DNA from: Candidatus Woesearchaeota archaeon
GTDB taxonomy: Archaea; Nanobdellota; Nanobdellia; Woesearchaeales; JAHWHD01
Assembly (NCBI GenBank): GCA_019323525.1
Contig: JAHWHD010000056.1
Span: forward strand, 1 to 11,599
Length of the DNA stretch: 11,599 nt
Reading direction: 5' to 3'
Positions within the stretch are counted from its first letter, which is position 1, and every line of letters begins with the position of its first letter. Made by a program: the position numbers and the translations under genes. The notes beneath the pieces are model-generated. The model searched no databases, was not told the DNA's origin, and worked only from the letters and a program-made list of their open reading frames with translations. This document shows, in pieces, positions 1 to 6,073 of the stretch.

Positions 1-1004
1 AACTGTTTCATCCTCGCAGCAGGCGTGCCTGGCCGTTTCCAGTACCTCGAAATATTCAAAACATCAGGCTTTATCTCTGATATCAAATCAAGGGTGTCCT
101 TGAAGTGGTCCATTGTCTCCCCTGGAAATCCGCAGATAATATCAGTTGCTATAGTACAGTGCTTTAATGTAGCTCTCAACTTTGTAACAAGCTCCTTGAA
201 CTCCTCTACACTATACTTACGTTTCATCAACTTTAGAACTTTATCATTGCCTGCCTGCAAAGGGATATGGAAAAACTCGAATATCTTCTTATCCATAAAC
301 ACTTCAATAAGCTCATCAATAAACTCGAGTACATGGTTTGGGTTCATCATACCAACACGGATCATATAATCTCCCTCAATCTTGACCAGGTCGCGCAATA
401 AAGATGGAAGATTATCCCCAATATCTTTGCCCCATGCACCGCAGTCCTGCGATGTTATCCATATCTCTTTAACTCCGTCCCTGACAGCATGCTCAGCCTG
501 CCTTAGAATCTCCTGTTTAGGATAAGAAACAAGATTGCCCCTCGCTTTTTTTGTCTGGCAGTAAGTGCATTTACCTAGACAACCTCTTGAAATTGGTATT
601 ATCTCAATATACTTGTTCTTTCTTATCTTTGAAAGGTTAAGACGTTCATCATCACCTTCTGCAATCAACGTCACTATGTGCCCTTCTAAAGTAGCATTGA
701 CAACATCAACAATATTCTTTACCTGGTAAGTTCCTATCTTGCTTACATCCTTGAACTTGTCAGGCTCAGCCTGAGGCATACACCCTGCTAAGATCAAAGC
801 CTTATCCTTCTTAACATCCCTGACCCTGTGCTCGACCTTGTCAGCTGTAGGACCCTTTACAATGCAAGAATTAATTATACAGAGGTCACAATCTTCCAGG
901 TTATCGACTATCTCAAATCCAGCACATTTCAATAGACCAGACATTACCTCAGTGTCTGATTGATTAAGTGTGCAGCCGTATGTCTCTAGATAGATTTTTG
1001 TCAT
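1..1004 (-). CDS. tRNA-t6A37 methylthiotransferase (MiaB/CDKAL1-like radical SAM), C-terminus beyond window
   Basis: Radical-SAM methylthiotransferase that would convert t6A to ms2t6A at position 37 of ANN-decoding tRNAs. Seen in the 334 codons present: the N-terminal UPF0004 domain opens METYGC-like and carries the three cluster cysteines C11, C47 and C75. The radical-SAM motif CX3CX2C is C142, C146, C149 within SRGCLGKCTYCQ. The in-window end reads RYWKRPGTPAARMKQ, a motif typical of the family. The C-terminal TRAM RNA-binding domain expected in this family would lie off the left edge, so the gene is partial. The start at 1004 is supported by the family N-terminus MTKIYLETYGC and by a TATA-like box 26 nt upstream, suggesting a leaderless mRNA. 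The archaeal/eukaryal e-MtaB (CDKAL1) subgroup fits better than bacterial MiaB, but subgroup assignment is by memory of the motifs. It is divergent from the ferritin-desulfoferrodoxin pair. Confidence 0.93.
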   Translation of the reverse strand, partial: MTKIYLETYGCTLNQSDTEVMSGLLKCAGFEIVDNLEDCDLCIINSCIVKGPTADKVEHRVRDVKKDKALILAGCMPQAEPDKFKDVSKIGTYQVKNIVDVVNATLEGHIVTLIAEGDDERLNLSKIRKNKYIEIIPISRGCLGKCTYCQTKKARGNLVSYPKQEILRQAEHAVRDGVKEIWITSQDCGAWGKDIGDNLPSLLRDLVKIEGDYMIRVGMMNPNHVLEFIDELIEVFMDKKIFEFFHIPLQAGNDKVLKLMKRKYSVEEFKELVTKLRATLKHCTIATDIICGFPGETMDHFKDTLDLISEIKPDVLNISRYWKRPGTPAARMKQ

Positions 1005-1025
1005 GAGAATGAAAGAAAAAAAGGA

Positions 1026-1035
1026 CTTTATAAAG
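1026..1035 (-). promoter_or_regulatory. TATA-like box for the methylthiotransferase
   Basis: CTTTATAAAG is a perfect 10-bp palindrome centred 26 nt before the minus-strand ATG at 1004, the spacing expected for a leaderless archaeal gene. Because it is symmetric it could also be read on the plus strand, but a second box at 1072-1079 fits the plus-strand genes better. Confidence 0.55.
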
Positions 1036-1071
1036 ATTGTTGTAATTAGTAAACCTAAGTATTCCGCAACA

Positions 1072-1079
1072 TTTAAATA
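1072..1079 (+). promoter_or_regulatory. TATA-like box for the ferritin-like/desulfoferrodoxin operon
   Basis: TTTAAATA lies about 50 nt before the ATG at 1125. Transcription would start near 1100 and leave a leader of about 25 nt holding the ribosome binding site GGGTGAT at 1113-1119. That site matches the archaeal anti-Shine-Dalgarno (GGAGGTGAT) and sits 5 nt from the ATG. Confidence 0.5.
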
Positions 1080-1124
1080 AACAATCATAAACAAGTAAAG
1101 TACAAAATAAAAGGGTGATACAAA

Positions 1125-1409
1125 ATGATGTCAAGTCTACCAGTCGAGATGTCAAAAGTAAAGGATTCTGAAATAGACAAAGAGATACTAAGAGCAGGGA
1201 TGATTGCAGAGCTTGATGCAGTAAGCTTCTATGAACAGATGGCTGCAAAGACAAAGAACAATGATATAAAAAAGATACTTCTGGATATCGCAAAGGAAGA
1301 GAAGACCCATGTCGGCGAGTTTCAGGCAATGCTGCTAAAGCTTGATGCAGAACAGGTCAGGGAGCTAGAGGAGGGGAAAAAAGAGGTAAAAGAGTTAACA
1401 GGAAAATGA
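1125..1409 (+). CDS. Small ferritin-like protein, EncFtn-like half-ferritin (rubrerythrin superfamily)
   Basis: A 94-residue, two-helix ferritin-like protein, about half the length of a four-helix ferritin, so it must assemble at least as a dimer to make a di-iron site. Seen: helix 1 carries E29-L-D31-A-V-x-F35-Y36, and helix 2 carries E59-x-x-H62 inside EEKTH. Recalled from the encapsulated ferritin of Rhodospirillum rubrum, the ligands are E32, E62 and H65. The spacing (30, then 3) is the same here, with D and F replacing E34 and W38. Likely role: iron oxidation and storage, or peroxide/iron detoxification in the cytosol. The gene has a strong GGGTGAT ribosome binding site, and its stop overlaps the next start (ATGA, 1406-1409), so it is translationally coupled to desulfoferrodoxin. 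No encapsulin gene is in the window, and the C-terminus (KEVKELTGK) shows no targeting peptide that I recognise. A generic rubrerythrin-like domain is the cautious alternative. Confidence 0.85.
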   Translation: MMSSLPVEMSKVKDSEIDKEILRAGMIAELDAVSFYEQMAAKTKNNDIKKILLDIAKEEKTHVGEFQAMLLKLDAEQVRELEEGKKEVKELTGK

Positions 1410-1783
1410 CAAAACTTAACGAAGTTTACAAATGCAATGTCTGCGGCAACATTGTTCAGATGGTCCATGCAAGCCAAGGACAGCTAGTCTGCTGCGGCCA
1501 GCCAATGGAGCTATTGCAGGAAAAGACAACCGACGAAGGCAACGAGAAACACGTGCCAGTGATTGAAAAGACAGACTCAGGTTACAAAGTTAAAGTAGGC
1601 TCTGTACTGCATCCAATGGAAGAAAAGCACTACATCGAATGGATCGAGCTCATTGCAGATGGTAAAAGCTATCGCAGATTCCTAAAACCAGGCAATGCCC
1701 CAGAAGCAGAGTTCTGCATAGAGGCAGAGACAGTGACTGCAAGAGAGTTCTGCAATGTCCACGGACTCTGGAAATCTTCTTAA
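1406..1783 (+). CDS. dfx: Desulfoferrodoxin (superoxide reductase, two-iron type)
   Basis: Reduces superoxide to hydrogen peroxide without making oxygen, the usual defence of anaerobes. Both iron centres are complete. The N-terminal desulforedoxin domain has C10-x-x-C13 and C29-C30 (centre I). The catalytic SOR domain has E47-K48-H49, H69, H75, C116 and H119 (centre II), the same residue numbers recalled for the Desulfovibrio desulfuricans enzyme. The length of 125 residues is normal for the family. The ATG lies inside the stop of the upstream ferritin-like gene (ATGA overlap), so the two are one operon and probably act together: this enzyme produces peroxide in a cell where free ferrous iron would be dangerous, and the ferritin-like protein could sequester or oxidise that iron. 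A rubredoxin-like electron donor is not seen in the window. Confidence 0.97.
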   Translation: MTKLNEVYKCNVCGNIVQMVHASQGQLVCCGQPMELLQEKTTDEGNEKHVPVIEKTDSGYKVKVGSVLHPMEEKHYIEWIELIADGKSYRRFLKPGNAPEAEFCIEAETVTAREFCNVHGLWKSS

Positions 1784-1786
1784 ACA

Positions 1787-1807
1787 ACTTTTATTTTTAT
1801 TATTAAT
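1787..1807 (+). terminator. T-rich terminator after dfx, possibly also promoter AT-tract for the glycosylase
   Basis: A run dominated by T (ACTTTTATTTTTATTATTAA) starts 4 nt after the dfx stop, as expected for an archaeal oligo-T terminator. Its distal part (about 1799-1807) lies 21-29 nt before the glycosylase ATG and could serve as a weak TATA region. The two roles cannot be separated by reading. Confidence 0.4.
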
Positions 1808-1827
1808 AACGTAATATTTTTTAAAAA

Positions 1828-2484
1828 ATGAAAGAATTAATCAATAAAATAAACAAATTACAAGAAACAAAAATAAAAACTTTAATAGATAAAAGACTAA
1901 AACAGTTCGAATCATTCCAAAAAAAACCAAGTAAAGAATGGTTCTCTGAGCTATGCTTCTGTCTACTTACAGCAAACTCTAAAGCAGAGACAGCAATAGC
2001 CATACAGAACGATCTTGGATGTAAGGGTTTTTGTGGATATTCTCAAAACAAAATCAAAAGTACAATAATAAAAAATAAGCACAGGTTCCATAACAATAAG
2101 TCAAAGTATATTGTAGACGCGAGATGTTTTAGCGAGATTAAAAATATAATTAAGGATATTATTAAAAAAGACAAAAATAATAACAATAACGACGAAAAAG
2201 CTGCAAGAGAATTCCTAGTAAAGAACATAAAAGGCCTCGGCTATAAGGAGGCATCACATTTTCTGAGAAATGTCGGATACAAGAACCTGGCGATTGTTGA
2301 CAGACATATTGTTAATATCCTTGTTGAAAATAAAATAATAAAACAAAAACCAAAAACAATAACAAAGAAGCTTTACTTTGATATAGAAACTAAGCTAGAC
2401 AAAATCTCAAAACAAATAAACATGTCGCAGGCTGAACTTGACCTTTACCTATGGTACATGAAAACAGGCAAGGTTTTAAAGTAA
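1828..2484 (+). CDS. ogg: 8-oxoguanine DNA glycosylase/AP lyase, Ogg2 type
   Basis: Bifunctional glycosylase/AP lyase that excises 8-oxoguanine from oxidised DNA. Seen: the motif SELCFCLLTANS (residues 40-51) typical of Ogg2 enzymes, and the helix-hairpin-helix IKGLGYKEASHFLRNVG (134-150) with the catalytic Lys140. Then comes VDRHI with the catalytic Asp158, which is 18 residues after the Lys as in the Methanocaldococcus jannaschii enzyme (recalled K129/D147). The length of 218 residues is near the family norm of about 207. The extra length is partly an Asn/Lys-rich insert around residues 112-124 (KKDKNNNNNDEK), just before the HhH domain. The gene is visibly richer in AAA and AAT codons than dfx or the activase. 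It follows dfx by 44 nt on the same strand, giving an oxidative-damage theme. It has no Shine-Dalgarno, so it may be leaderless from its own weak promoter. Confidence 0.93.
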   Translation: MKELINKINKLQETKIKTLIDKRLKQFESFQKKPSKEWFSELCFCLLTANSKAETAIAIQNDLGCKGFCGYSQNKIKSTIIKNKHRFHNNKSKYIVDARCFSEIKNIIKDIIKKDKNNNNNDEKAAREFLVKNIKGLGYKEASHFLRNVGYKNLAIVDRHIVNILVENKIIKQKPKTITKKLYFDIETKLDKISKQINMSQAELDLYLWYMKTGKVLK

Positions 2485-2493
2485 TCAGATAGT

Positions 2494-2504
2494 TTTTTAA
2501 ATAA
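2494..2504 (+). promoter_or_regulatory. TATA-like box for the activase gene
   Basis: TTTTTAAATAA is centred about 24-25 nt before the ATG at 2524, with no Shine-Dalgarno between, so a leaderless transcript is likely. The T-run at its upstream end may also terminate the glycosylase transcript. Confidence 0.5.
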
Positions 2505-2523
2505 ATCGATTCTCTGTTGAACC

Positions 2524-3453
2524 ATGAAACACTACCTTGGCGTGGACGTCGGATCAGTATCATGTAACATTGTCATTATTGACGATAACAAAAACGTAGT
2601 TGAAAAAGTAAACATACGCACATTCGGCAACCCTATCACTGCAGTCCAGGAGGGCTTCAAGCTCCTGAAACATAAACCAGAGATAGCAGGATGCTGCACA
2701 ACAGGCTCTGCTAGAAGACTTGTAGGCGTCCTGATTGGGGCAGATGTCATGAAGAACGAGATAACATGCCATGCAACTGCTTCTTTAAACTCAGACGCCA
2801 ATGTAAAAACAGTTTTAGAGATAGGCGGCCAAGATTCCAAGATAATCATAATAAGAAATGGCACTGTTGTAGACTTTGCAATGAACTCAGTATGCGCAGC
2901 AGGCACAGGCTCATTCCTAGACCAGCAAGCTAACAGATTACAGATTGCAATTGAAGAGTTCGGAGAGCATTCATTGAAATCAGAGAACCCTGTAAGGATC
3001 GCAGGCAAGTGTACAGTATTCGCAGAGTCTGACATGGTACATAAACAGCAGGTTGGCTGTAAAAAAGAAGACATAATCAAAGGCCTTTGCGAGGCTCTTG
3101 TAAGGAACTACCTTAACGATGTAGGAAAAGGCAAAGACATTGAAGCTCCTGTGATGTTCCAGGGCGGTGTAGCAGCTAACGCAGGTATAAAGAACGCCTT
3201 TGAGAAAGCTCTTAACCTGAAAGTAGAAGTACCCGAACATTACGATGTCATGGGAGCTATAGGAGCGGCACTCATAGCGAAACAAGCAGACATAAAAGAA
3301 ACAAAATTCAAAGGTTATGACATAAAAGATATTGAATACAGAGCTTCCTCTTTTGAATGCAGCGACTGTTCTAACAACTGTGAAGTCATGGAACTTATAG
3401 AGAACGGCAAGGTTGTAGCCAGATGGGATTCCAAGTGCGGGAAATGGAGTTAA
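2524..3453 (+). CDS. 2-hydroxyacyl-CoA dehydratase-type activase (BadF/BcrA/HgdC-family ATPase), stand-alone
   Basis: ASKHA-fold ATPase that in characterised members (HgdC, component A) carries one [4Fe-4S] cluster at a dimer interface and drives ATP-dependent single-electron transfer to a dehydratase or reductase partner. Seen: the phosphate-binding motif GVDVGSVS (residues 6-13), GGQDSKI (101-107), SVCAAGTGSFLDQQ with C124, GKCTVFAESD with C163, and FQGGVAANAG (212-221). C124 and C163 are 39 apart, as are the recalled C127/C166 of the Acidaminococcus protein. After about residue 255 there is an extra C-terminal segment with C279-x2-C282-x3-C286 and C305 in KCGKW. I recall similar cysteines in large fused activases but not in minimal HgdC. 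No dehydratase or reductase partner gene is in the window, so the substrate is unknown. The gene ends in a 4-bp convergent overlap with the methyltransferase. Confidence 0.92.
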   Translation: MKHYLGVDVGSVSCNIVIIDDNKNVVEKVNIRTFGNPITAVQEGFKLLKHKPEIAGCCTTGSARRLVGVLIGADVMKNEITCHATASLNSDANVKTVLEIGGQDSKIIIIRNGTVVDFAMNSVCAAGTGSFLDQQANRLQIAIEEFGEHSLKSENPVRIAGKCTVFAESDMVHKQQVGCKKEDIIKGLCEALVRNYLNDVGKGKDIEAPVMFQGGVAANAGIKNAFEKALNLKVEVPEHYDVMGAIGAALIAKQADIKETKFKGYDIKDIEYRASSFECSDCSNNCEVMELIENGKVVARWDSKCGKWS

Positions 3454-4124
3454 CCGCACAAAAGGACCTTCATTTTTGCCTTTAGAACAACTCTGCTATC
3501 CAAAACCTTCCTTTTAAGAAAATCTACAACAAAACTCTTTTGTTTTTCGCCTGCTTTACTATCCCAAAAAGATTCAAAGTCAAAAATCACCATCTTAACA
3601 CCTGTGTTAAGGTCAGGATATTCATACAAAGTCTCAAATTTCTTCTCTTTAATAACTTTAAAATGCCCACCCAAAATCTTAAGAAAACCCTTTTTCTCTA
3701 ATCTCTTTGGAAATAATTCTTTGACCAAATATCTAAGATCACTTTCAAAAACTTTAACAATTATTAGCTTCCCACTACTTTTTAACACATCTTTCTTTAC
3801 ATGCTTTAATATCCTGTCAACATTCTCAAACTGTGGCCACGCGATCAAGGCGTAATCAAATTTTTCATCAGGGAAATAATCTTCAATTTTCTTGTTAATC
3901 TTTTCAATATTAGTGTCCTTAATTTCGTTCAATAATTGTTTATTAGAATCTAAAGCAACAACTTTCACATACTTTGATAACGGAATAGCCAACCTGCCAA
4001 TGCCAGCTCCCAAATCAGCTAACCTGTCTGTCTTTTTAAAATCAACAACAGAGAGCATTGCTTTTAACTCATTCTGTTCTTTATCATAATATTCACAGTC
4101 CTTTTTGAACAACACGACATCCAT
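3450..4124 (-). CDS. Class I SAM-dependent methyltransferase, substrate unknown
   Basis: A Rossmann-fold methyltransferase of 224 residues. Seen: motif I RLADLGAGIGRLAIPL (residues 34-49, with D37 and the glycine loop), the acidic ribose-binding residue D59 at the end of strand 2 (VVALDS), motif IV-like FDYALIAWPQFEN (89-101), and a following strand KLIIVKVF (119-126). These place the protein in the class I fold but do not give a substrate. The C-terminal half is Lys/Phe-rich with no motif I recognise. The gene is markedly AT-rich like the glycosylase gene. It stands alone on the minus strand between two plus-strand genes. Its stop shares TTAA with the activase stop, and a TATA-like box lies 28 nt before its ATG. 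rRNA, tRNA, protein or small molecules are all possible targets. Confidence 0.85.
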   Translation of the reverse strand: MDVVLFKKDCEYYDKEQNELKAMLSVVDFKKTDRLADLGAGIGRLAIPLSKYVKVVALDSNKQLLNEIKDTNIEKINKKIEDYFPDEKFDYALIAWPQFENVDRILKHVKKDVLKSSGKLIIVKVFESDLRYLVKELFPKRLEKKGFLKILGGHFKVIKEKKFETLYEYPDLNTGVKMVIFDFESFWDSKAGEKQKSFVVDFLKRKVLDSRVVLKAKMKVLLCG

Positions 4125-4148
4125 TGCATTATCATTTTAATCAAACGC

Positions 4149-4155
4149 ATATAAA
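4149..4155 (-). promoter_or_regulatory. TATA-like box for the methyltransferase
   Basis: On the minus strand this reads TTTATAT, centred 28 nt before the ATG at 4124, consistent with a leaderless transcript. It is back to back with the plus-strand box at 4191-4196. Confidence 0.5.
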
Positions 4156-4188
4156 TCTTTTTCGTCCCAAACCTAAGACAACATTAAA

Positions 4189-4198
4189 TTTTTATACA
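4189..4198 (+). promoter_or_regulatory. TATA-like box for the acidic surface protein
   Basis: TTTTTATACA is centred about 25 nt upstream of position 4218-4219. Transcription starting there would give a leader of about 11 nt before the ATG at 4230, or a leaderless start at the ATG at 4218. The ribosome binding site GGTGG at 4221-4225 favours the start at 4230. Confidence 0.45.
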
Positions 4199-4229
4199 TT
4201 GGGCATTTATACACGTGATGGGTGGTAAA

Positions 4230-5303
4230 ATGAAAAAAATCATGCTGATTTCAATCTTAATTATACTTGTGCTAGCTGTAACAGTCGCAGCAGAGAGCAA
4301 ACTGGAGATAACAGATATAGAGGCAGAGATTGACGGTGACGAGGAATCTGTCAGCCTTACAAGCCCGAACATTGACGTCCAGCCAGATGTGGAGTTAAAG
4401 TTAAAGATTACTGTAGAGAACAAGTTCACATCTGAGGAAGACCTTGAGATCCAGAACATAAAAGGCACTGCAGAGCTCAAGGATATTGACGACGGTTCAG
4501 ATGTAAGTATCGAGTCTTCTGAGTTCGATCTTGACCCTGGAGATGACAAGACAGTCACCTTTGAATTCGAGATTCCGATAAAGCTTGATGATGACGAGTA
4601 CGACCTGGACATAGAATTTGAAGGCGAGGACGAAAACGATACAGACCACTCTGACAAGATATCCATAGAAGTAAAGGTTGACAAGGACACGCACGACGTA
4701 CGGTTCTCAAAAAAGGAGTTCACAACTGAGACCTTGATCTGCGACAGAGACACCATATTTTTAATGGAAGCCATCAACGTTGGAAACGAAGAAGAAGATG
4801 TGACAATCACTCTTAAGAACCTGCGCCTGGGCGTGCAGTTCGAGGACAAAGTAAGATTAGATGAAAAGCCTAGCCAGGAAGATAACACTTTCCAGAAAGA
4901 GTACGAAATAAACCTGCCAGCTGCAATACAAGGCACTTATACATTCGAACTAAAAGCCTCTTATGGCTCAAAATTCACAAAAGAAGAGATTCCGCTTTAC
5001 ATCCATCAATGCGATAGCAAGATAACAAGCAGCATAATGGACAGCAACGATGATCCTTCTGATGAAGAACCCGAAGAGAGTGAACAGTCATCAGAGACTG
5101 GCACGTCATCAACTACAGAACAACTGACTAGACCAGCACAGGATTCTGAAGATGAGACAACATCAGCTTCAACAACTCAGCAGGCACCTGCAACAGAGGT
5201 CAAACAAAGCTTTGGCTTTGACAAAGGAACAGCAATCATAGTGCTTGAGATCATTGTAATCGTTGTAGGAGTGTTTATGATTGTAATGCTGAATAGGAAA
5301 TAG
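4230..5303 (+). CDS. Very acidic secreted protein with C-terminal membrane anchor (cell-surface protein, function unknown)
   Basis: Not recognised as a named family. With the start at 4230 it has 357 residues. In order: a signal peptide of KK plus a Leu/Ile/Val-rich stretch ending VAA (about 1-21); a beta-rich ectodomain (about 22-265) full of Asp and Glu, with repeated alternating hydrophobic strands and a segment INVGNEEEDVTITL like the Ig-like domains of archaeal surface proteins (CARDB/NEW3 type); two cysteines, C171 and C261, that could form a disulfide; a Ser/Thr/Glu/Gln linker (about 265-325) that looks like an O-glycosylated stalk; then one membrane helix (about 333-354) and the cytosolic end NRK. 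It should sit outside the membrane with the tail inside. GGTGG at 4221-4225 decides the start; in-frame GTG at 4215 and ATG at 4218 would add 4-5 residues. It is monocistronic, with its own promoter and a T-rich end. It could be an S-layer component, adhesin or secretion accessory. Confidence 0.85.
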   Translation: MKKIMLISILIILVLAVTVAAESKLEITDIEAEIDGDEESVSLTSPNIDVQPDVELKLKITVENKFTSEEDLEIQNIKGTAELKDIDDGSDVSIESSEFDLDPGDDKTVTFEFEIPIKLDDDEYDLDIEFEGEDENDTDHSDKISIEVKVDKDTHDVRFSKKEFTTETLICDRDTIFLMEAINVGNEEEDVTITLKNLRLGVQFEDKVRLDEKPSQEDNTFQKEYEINLPAAIQGTYTFELKASYGSKFTKEEIPLYIHQCDSKITSSIMDSNDDPSDEEPEESEQSSETGTSSTTEQLTRPAQDSEDETTSASTTQQAPATEVKQSFGFDKGTAIIVLEIIVIVVGVFMIVMLNRK

Positions 5304-5318
5304 ATTTTATTTTTTAAA
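5304..5318 (+). terminator. T-rich terminator after the surface protein gene
   Basis: ATTTTATTTTTTAAA follows the stop directly. Oligo-T tracts without a stem are typical archaeal termination signals. Confidence 0.45.
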
Positions 5319-5338
5319 TATTATCGATAACCGAAACC

Positions 5339-5347
5339 TTTATAAAT
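5339..5347 (+). promoter_or_regulatory. Promoter (BRE/TATA) of the psmB-fttA operon
   Basis: TTTATAAAT is the best TATA-like box of the window and is preceded by the purine-containing CCGAAACC at 5331-5338, a possible BRE. The start of transcription would fall near 5368, leaving a leader of about 29 nt with the ribosome binding site GAGGT at 5385-5389, which is 7 nt before the psmB ATG. Confidence 0.6.
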
Positions 5348-5396
5348 AACCCATCCCCATCATGTACATAATTATGAGTTCTGAGAGGTTGATTAA

Positions 5397-6032
5397 ATGA
5401 AAGAAGAACTAAAGACTGGTACTACAACTGTAGGTATAGTATGTAAAGAGGGTTTGGTGTTGGCTGCTGACAAGAGAGCAACAGCTGGTAACTTAATAGT
5501 TGACAAGAGAGCTAAAAAGATACATGAAGTTACTGACAGGATTGCTCTGACAATGGCAGGCACTGTGTCTGATGTACTGCTTCTTATCAAGCTTTTAAAA
5601 GCTGAATTAAAGCTGAAAAAGATAAGGACAAGCAGGGAACCTAATGTGAAAGAATCTGCAAATCTGCTTTCCAATATGGTTTATAACAACATAAGGAAAT
5701 TCTCAGCAATACCTGGAATTTCTCATTTCATTGTTGGCGGAGTGGATATGTCAGGCTTCCACCTGTACGACCTGTTCCCTGACGGTTCACTGACAGAGAT
5801 TAATGAGTACATATCATCTGGTTCAGGAAGCGTTTTTGTTTACGGAGTTATGGAATCCCAGTACAAGAAAGGTCTTAGCATTGATGAAGGCATAAAACTT
5901 GCAGTGGTGGCAATCAATGCAGCATTACAGAGAGACAACGCATCTGGCAACGGAGTGGATGTCATGATTATCAACAAGGACGGATGCAAACGCGTACTGG
6001 AAAAGGAGTTGAATACCAAGATAGAAGCATAA
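5397..6032 (+). CDS. psmB: Proteasome subunit beta (archaeal 20S, catalytic)
   Basis: Catalytic N-terminal-nucleophile threonine protease subunit of the 20S proteasome, which degrades proteins unfolded by PAN or Cdc48-type ATPases in the cytosol. A short 8-residue propeptide (MKEELKTG) precedes TTTVG, so self-cleavage after Gly8 exposes catalytic Thr9 (Thr1 of the mature chain). The other catalytic residues are in register: D25 (mature Asp17) in LAADKRAT and K41 (mature Lys33) in DKRAKKI. The mature-chain SGSGS segment occurs at residues 141-145. The length of 211 is normal. No alpha subunit gene is in the window. The next gene is fttA, 41 nt downstream, an adjacency I recall from Methanocaldococcus (MJ1237-MJ1236). 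GAGGT upstream supports the chosen start. Confidence 0.97.
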   Translation: MKEELKTGTTTVGIVCKEGLVLAADKRATAGNLIVDKRAKKIHEVTDRIALTMAGTVSDVLLLIKLLKAELKLKKIRTSREPNVKESANLLSNMVYNNIRKFSAIPGISHFIVGGVDMSGFHLYDLFPDGSLTEINEYISSGSGSVFVYGVMESQYKKGLSIDEGIKLAVVAINAALQRDNASGNGVDVMIINKDGCKRVLEKELNTKIEA

Positions 6033-6047
6033 TTTTTTTTATTTTCT
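6033..6047 (+). terminator. U-rich tract between psmB and fttA
   Basis: Eight T, one A, four T and CT follow the psmB stop directly. This has the form of an archaeal terminator although a co-transcribed gene follows 41 nt later and no convincing TATA box lies between. It could allow partial termination in the operon. The 14-mer TAATTTTTTTTATT, which includes the stop codon, recurs exactly at the end of fttA. Confidence 0.45.
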
Positions 6048-6073
6048 AAAAAAACAAATACGAGGTTCTTAAA

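Noticed and set aside
25..369. Plus-strand open frame (114 codons) at the left edge
   Set aside because: It is antisense to the radical-SAM protein, which keeps its motifs over the same bases.
964..1329. Minus-strand open frame (121 codons) spanning the divergent promoter region
   Set aside because: It runs through both promoters and antisense to the ferritin-like gene. The methylthiotransferase frame has the right start at 1004.
2532..3080. Minus-strand open frame (182 codons) inside the activase gene
   Set aside because: The plus strand carries a complete, motif-rich activase. The antisense frame has no recognisable domain and no promoter.
4215..4229. Upstream in-frame GTG (4215) and ATG (4218) as the start of the surface protein
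   Set aside because: They would add MMGGK or MGGK before the signal peptide and would use up the GGTGG ribosome binding site. The ATG at 4230 gives a normal KK-led signal peptide. A leaderless start at 4218 is not fully excluded.
4184..4936. Long minus-strand open frame (250 codons, Ser-rich) opposite the acidic surface protein
   Set aside because: It is the complement of Asp/Glu/Ser-rich codons. It has no family motif or start signal and covers the promoter of the opposing gene.
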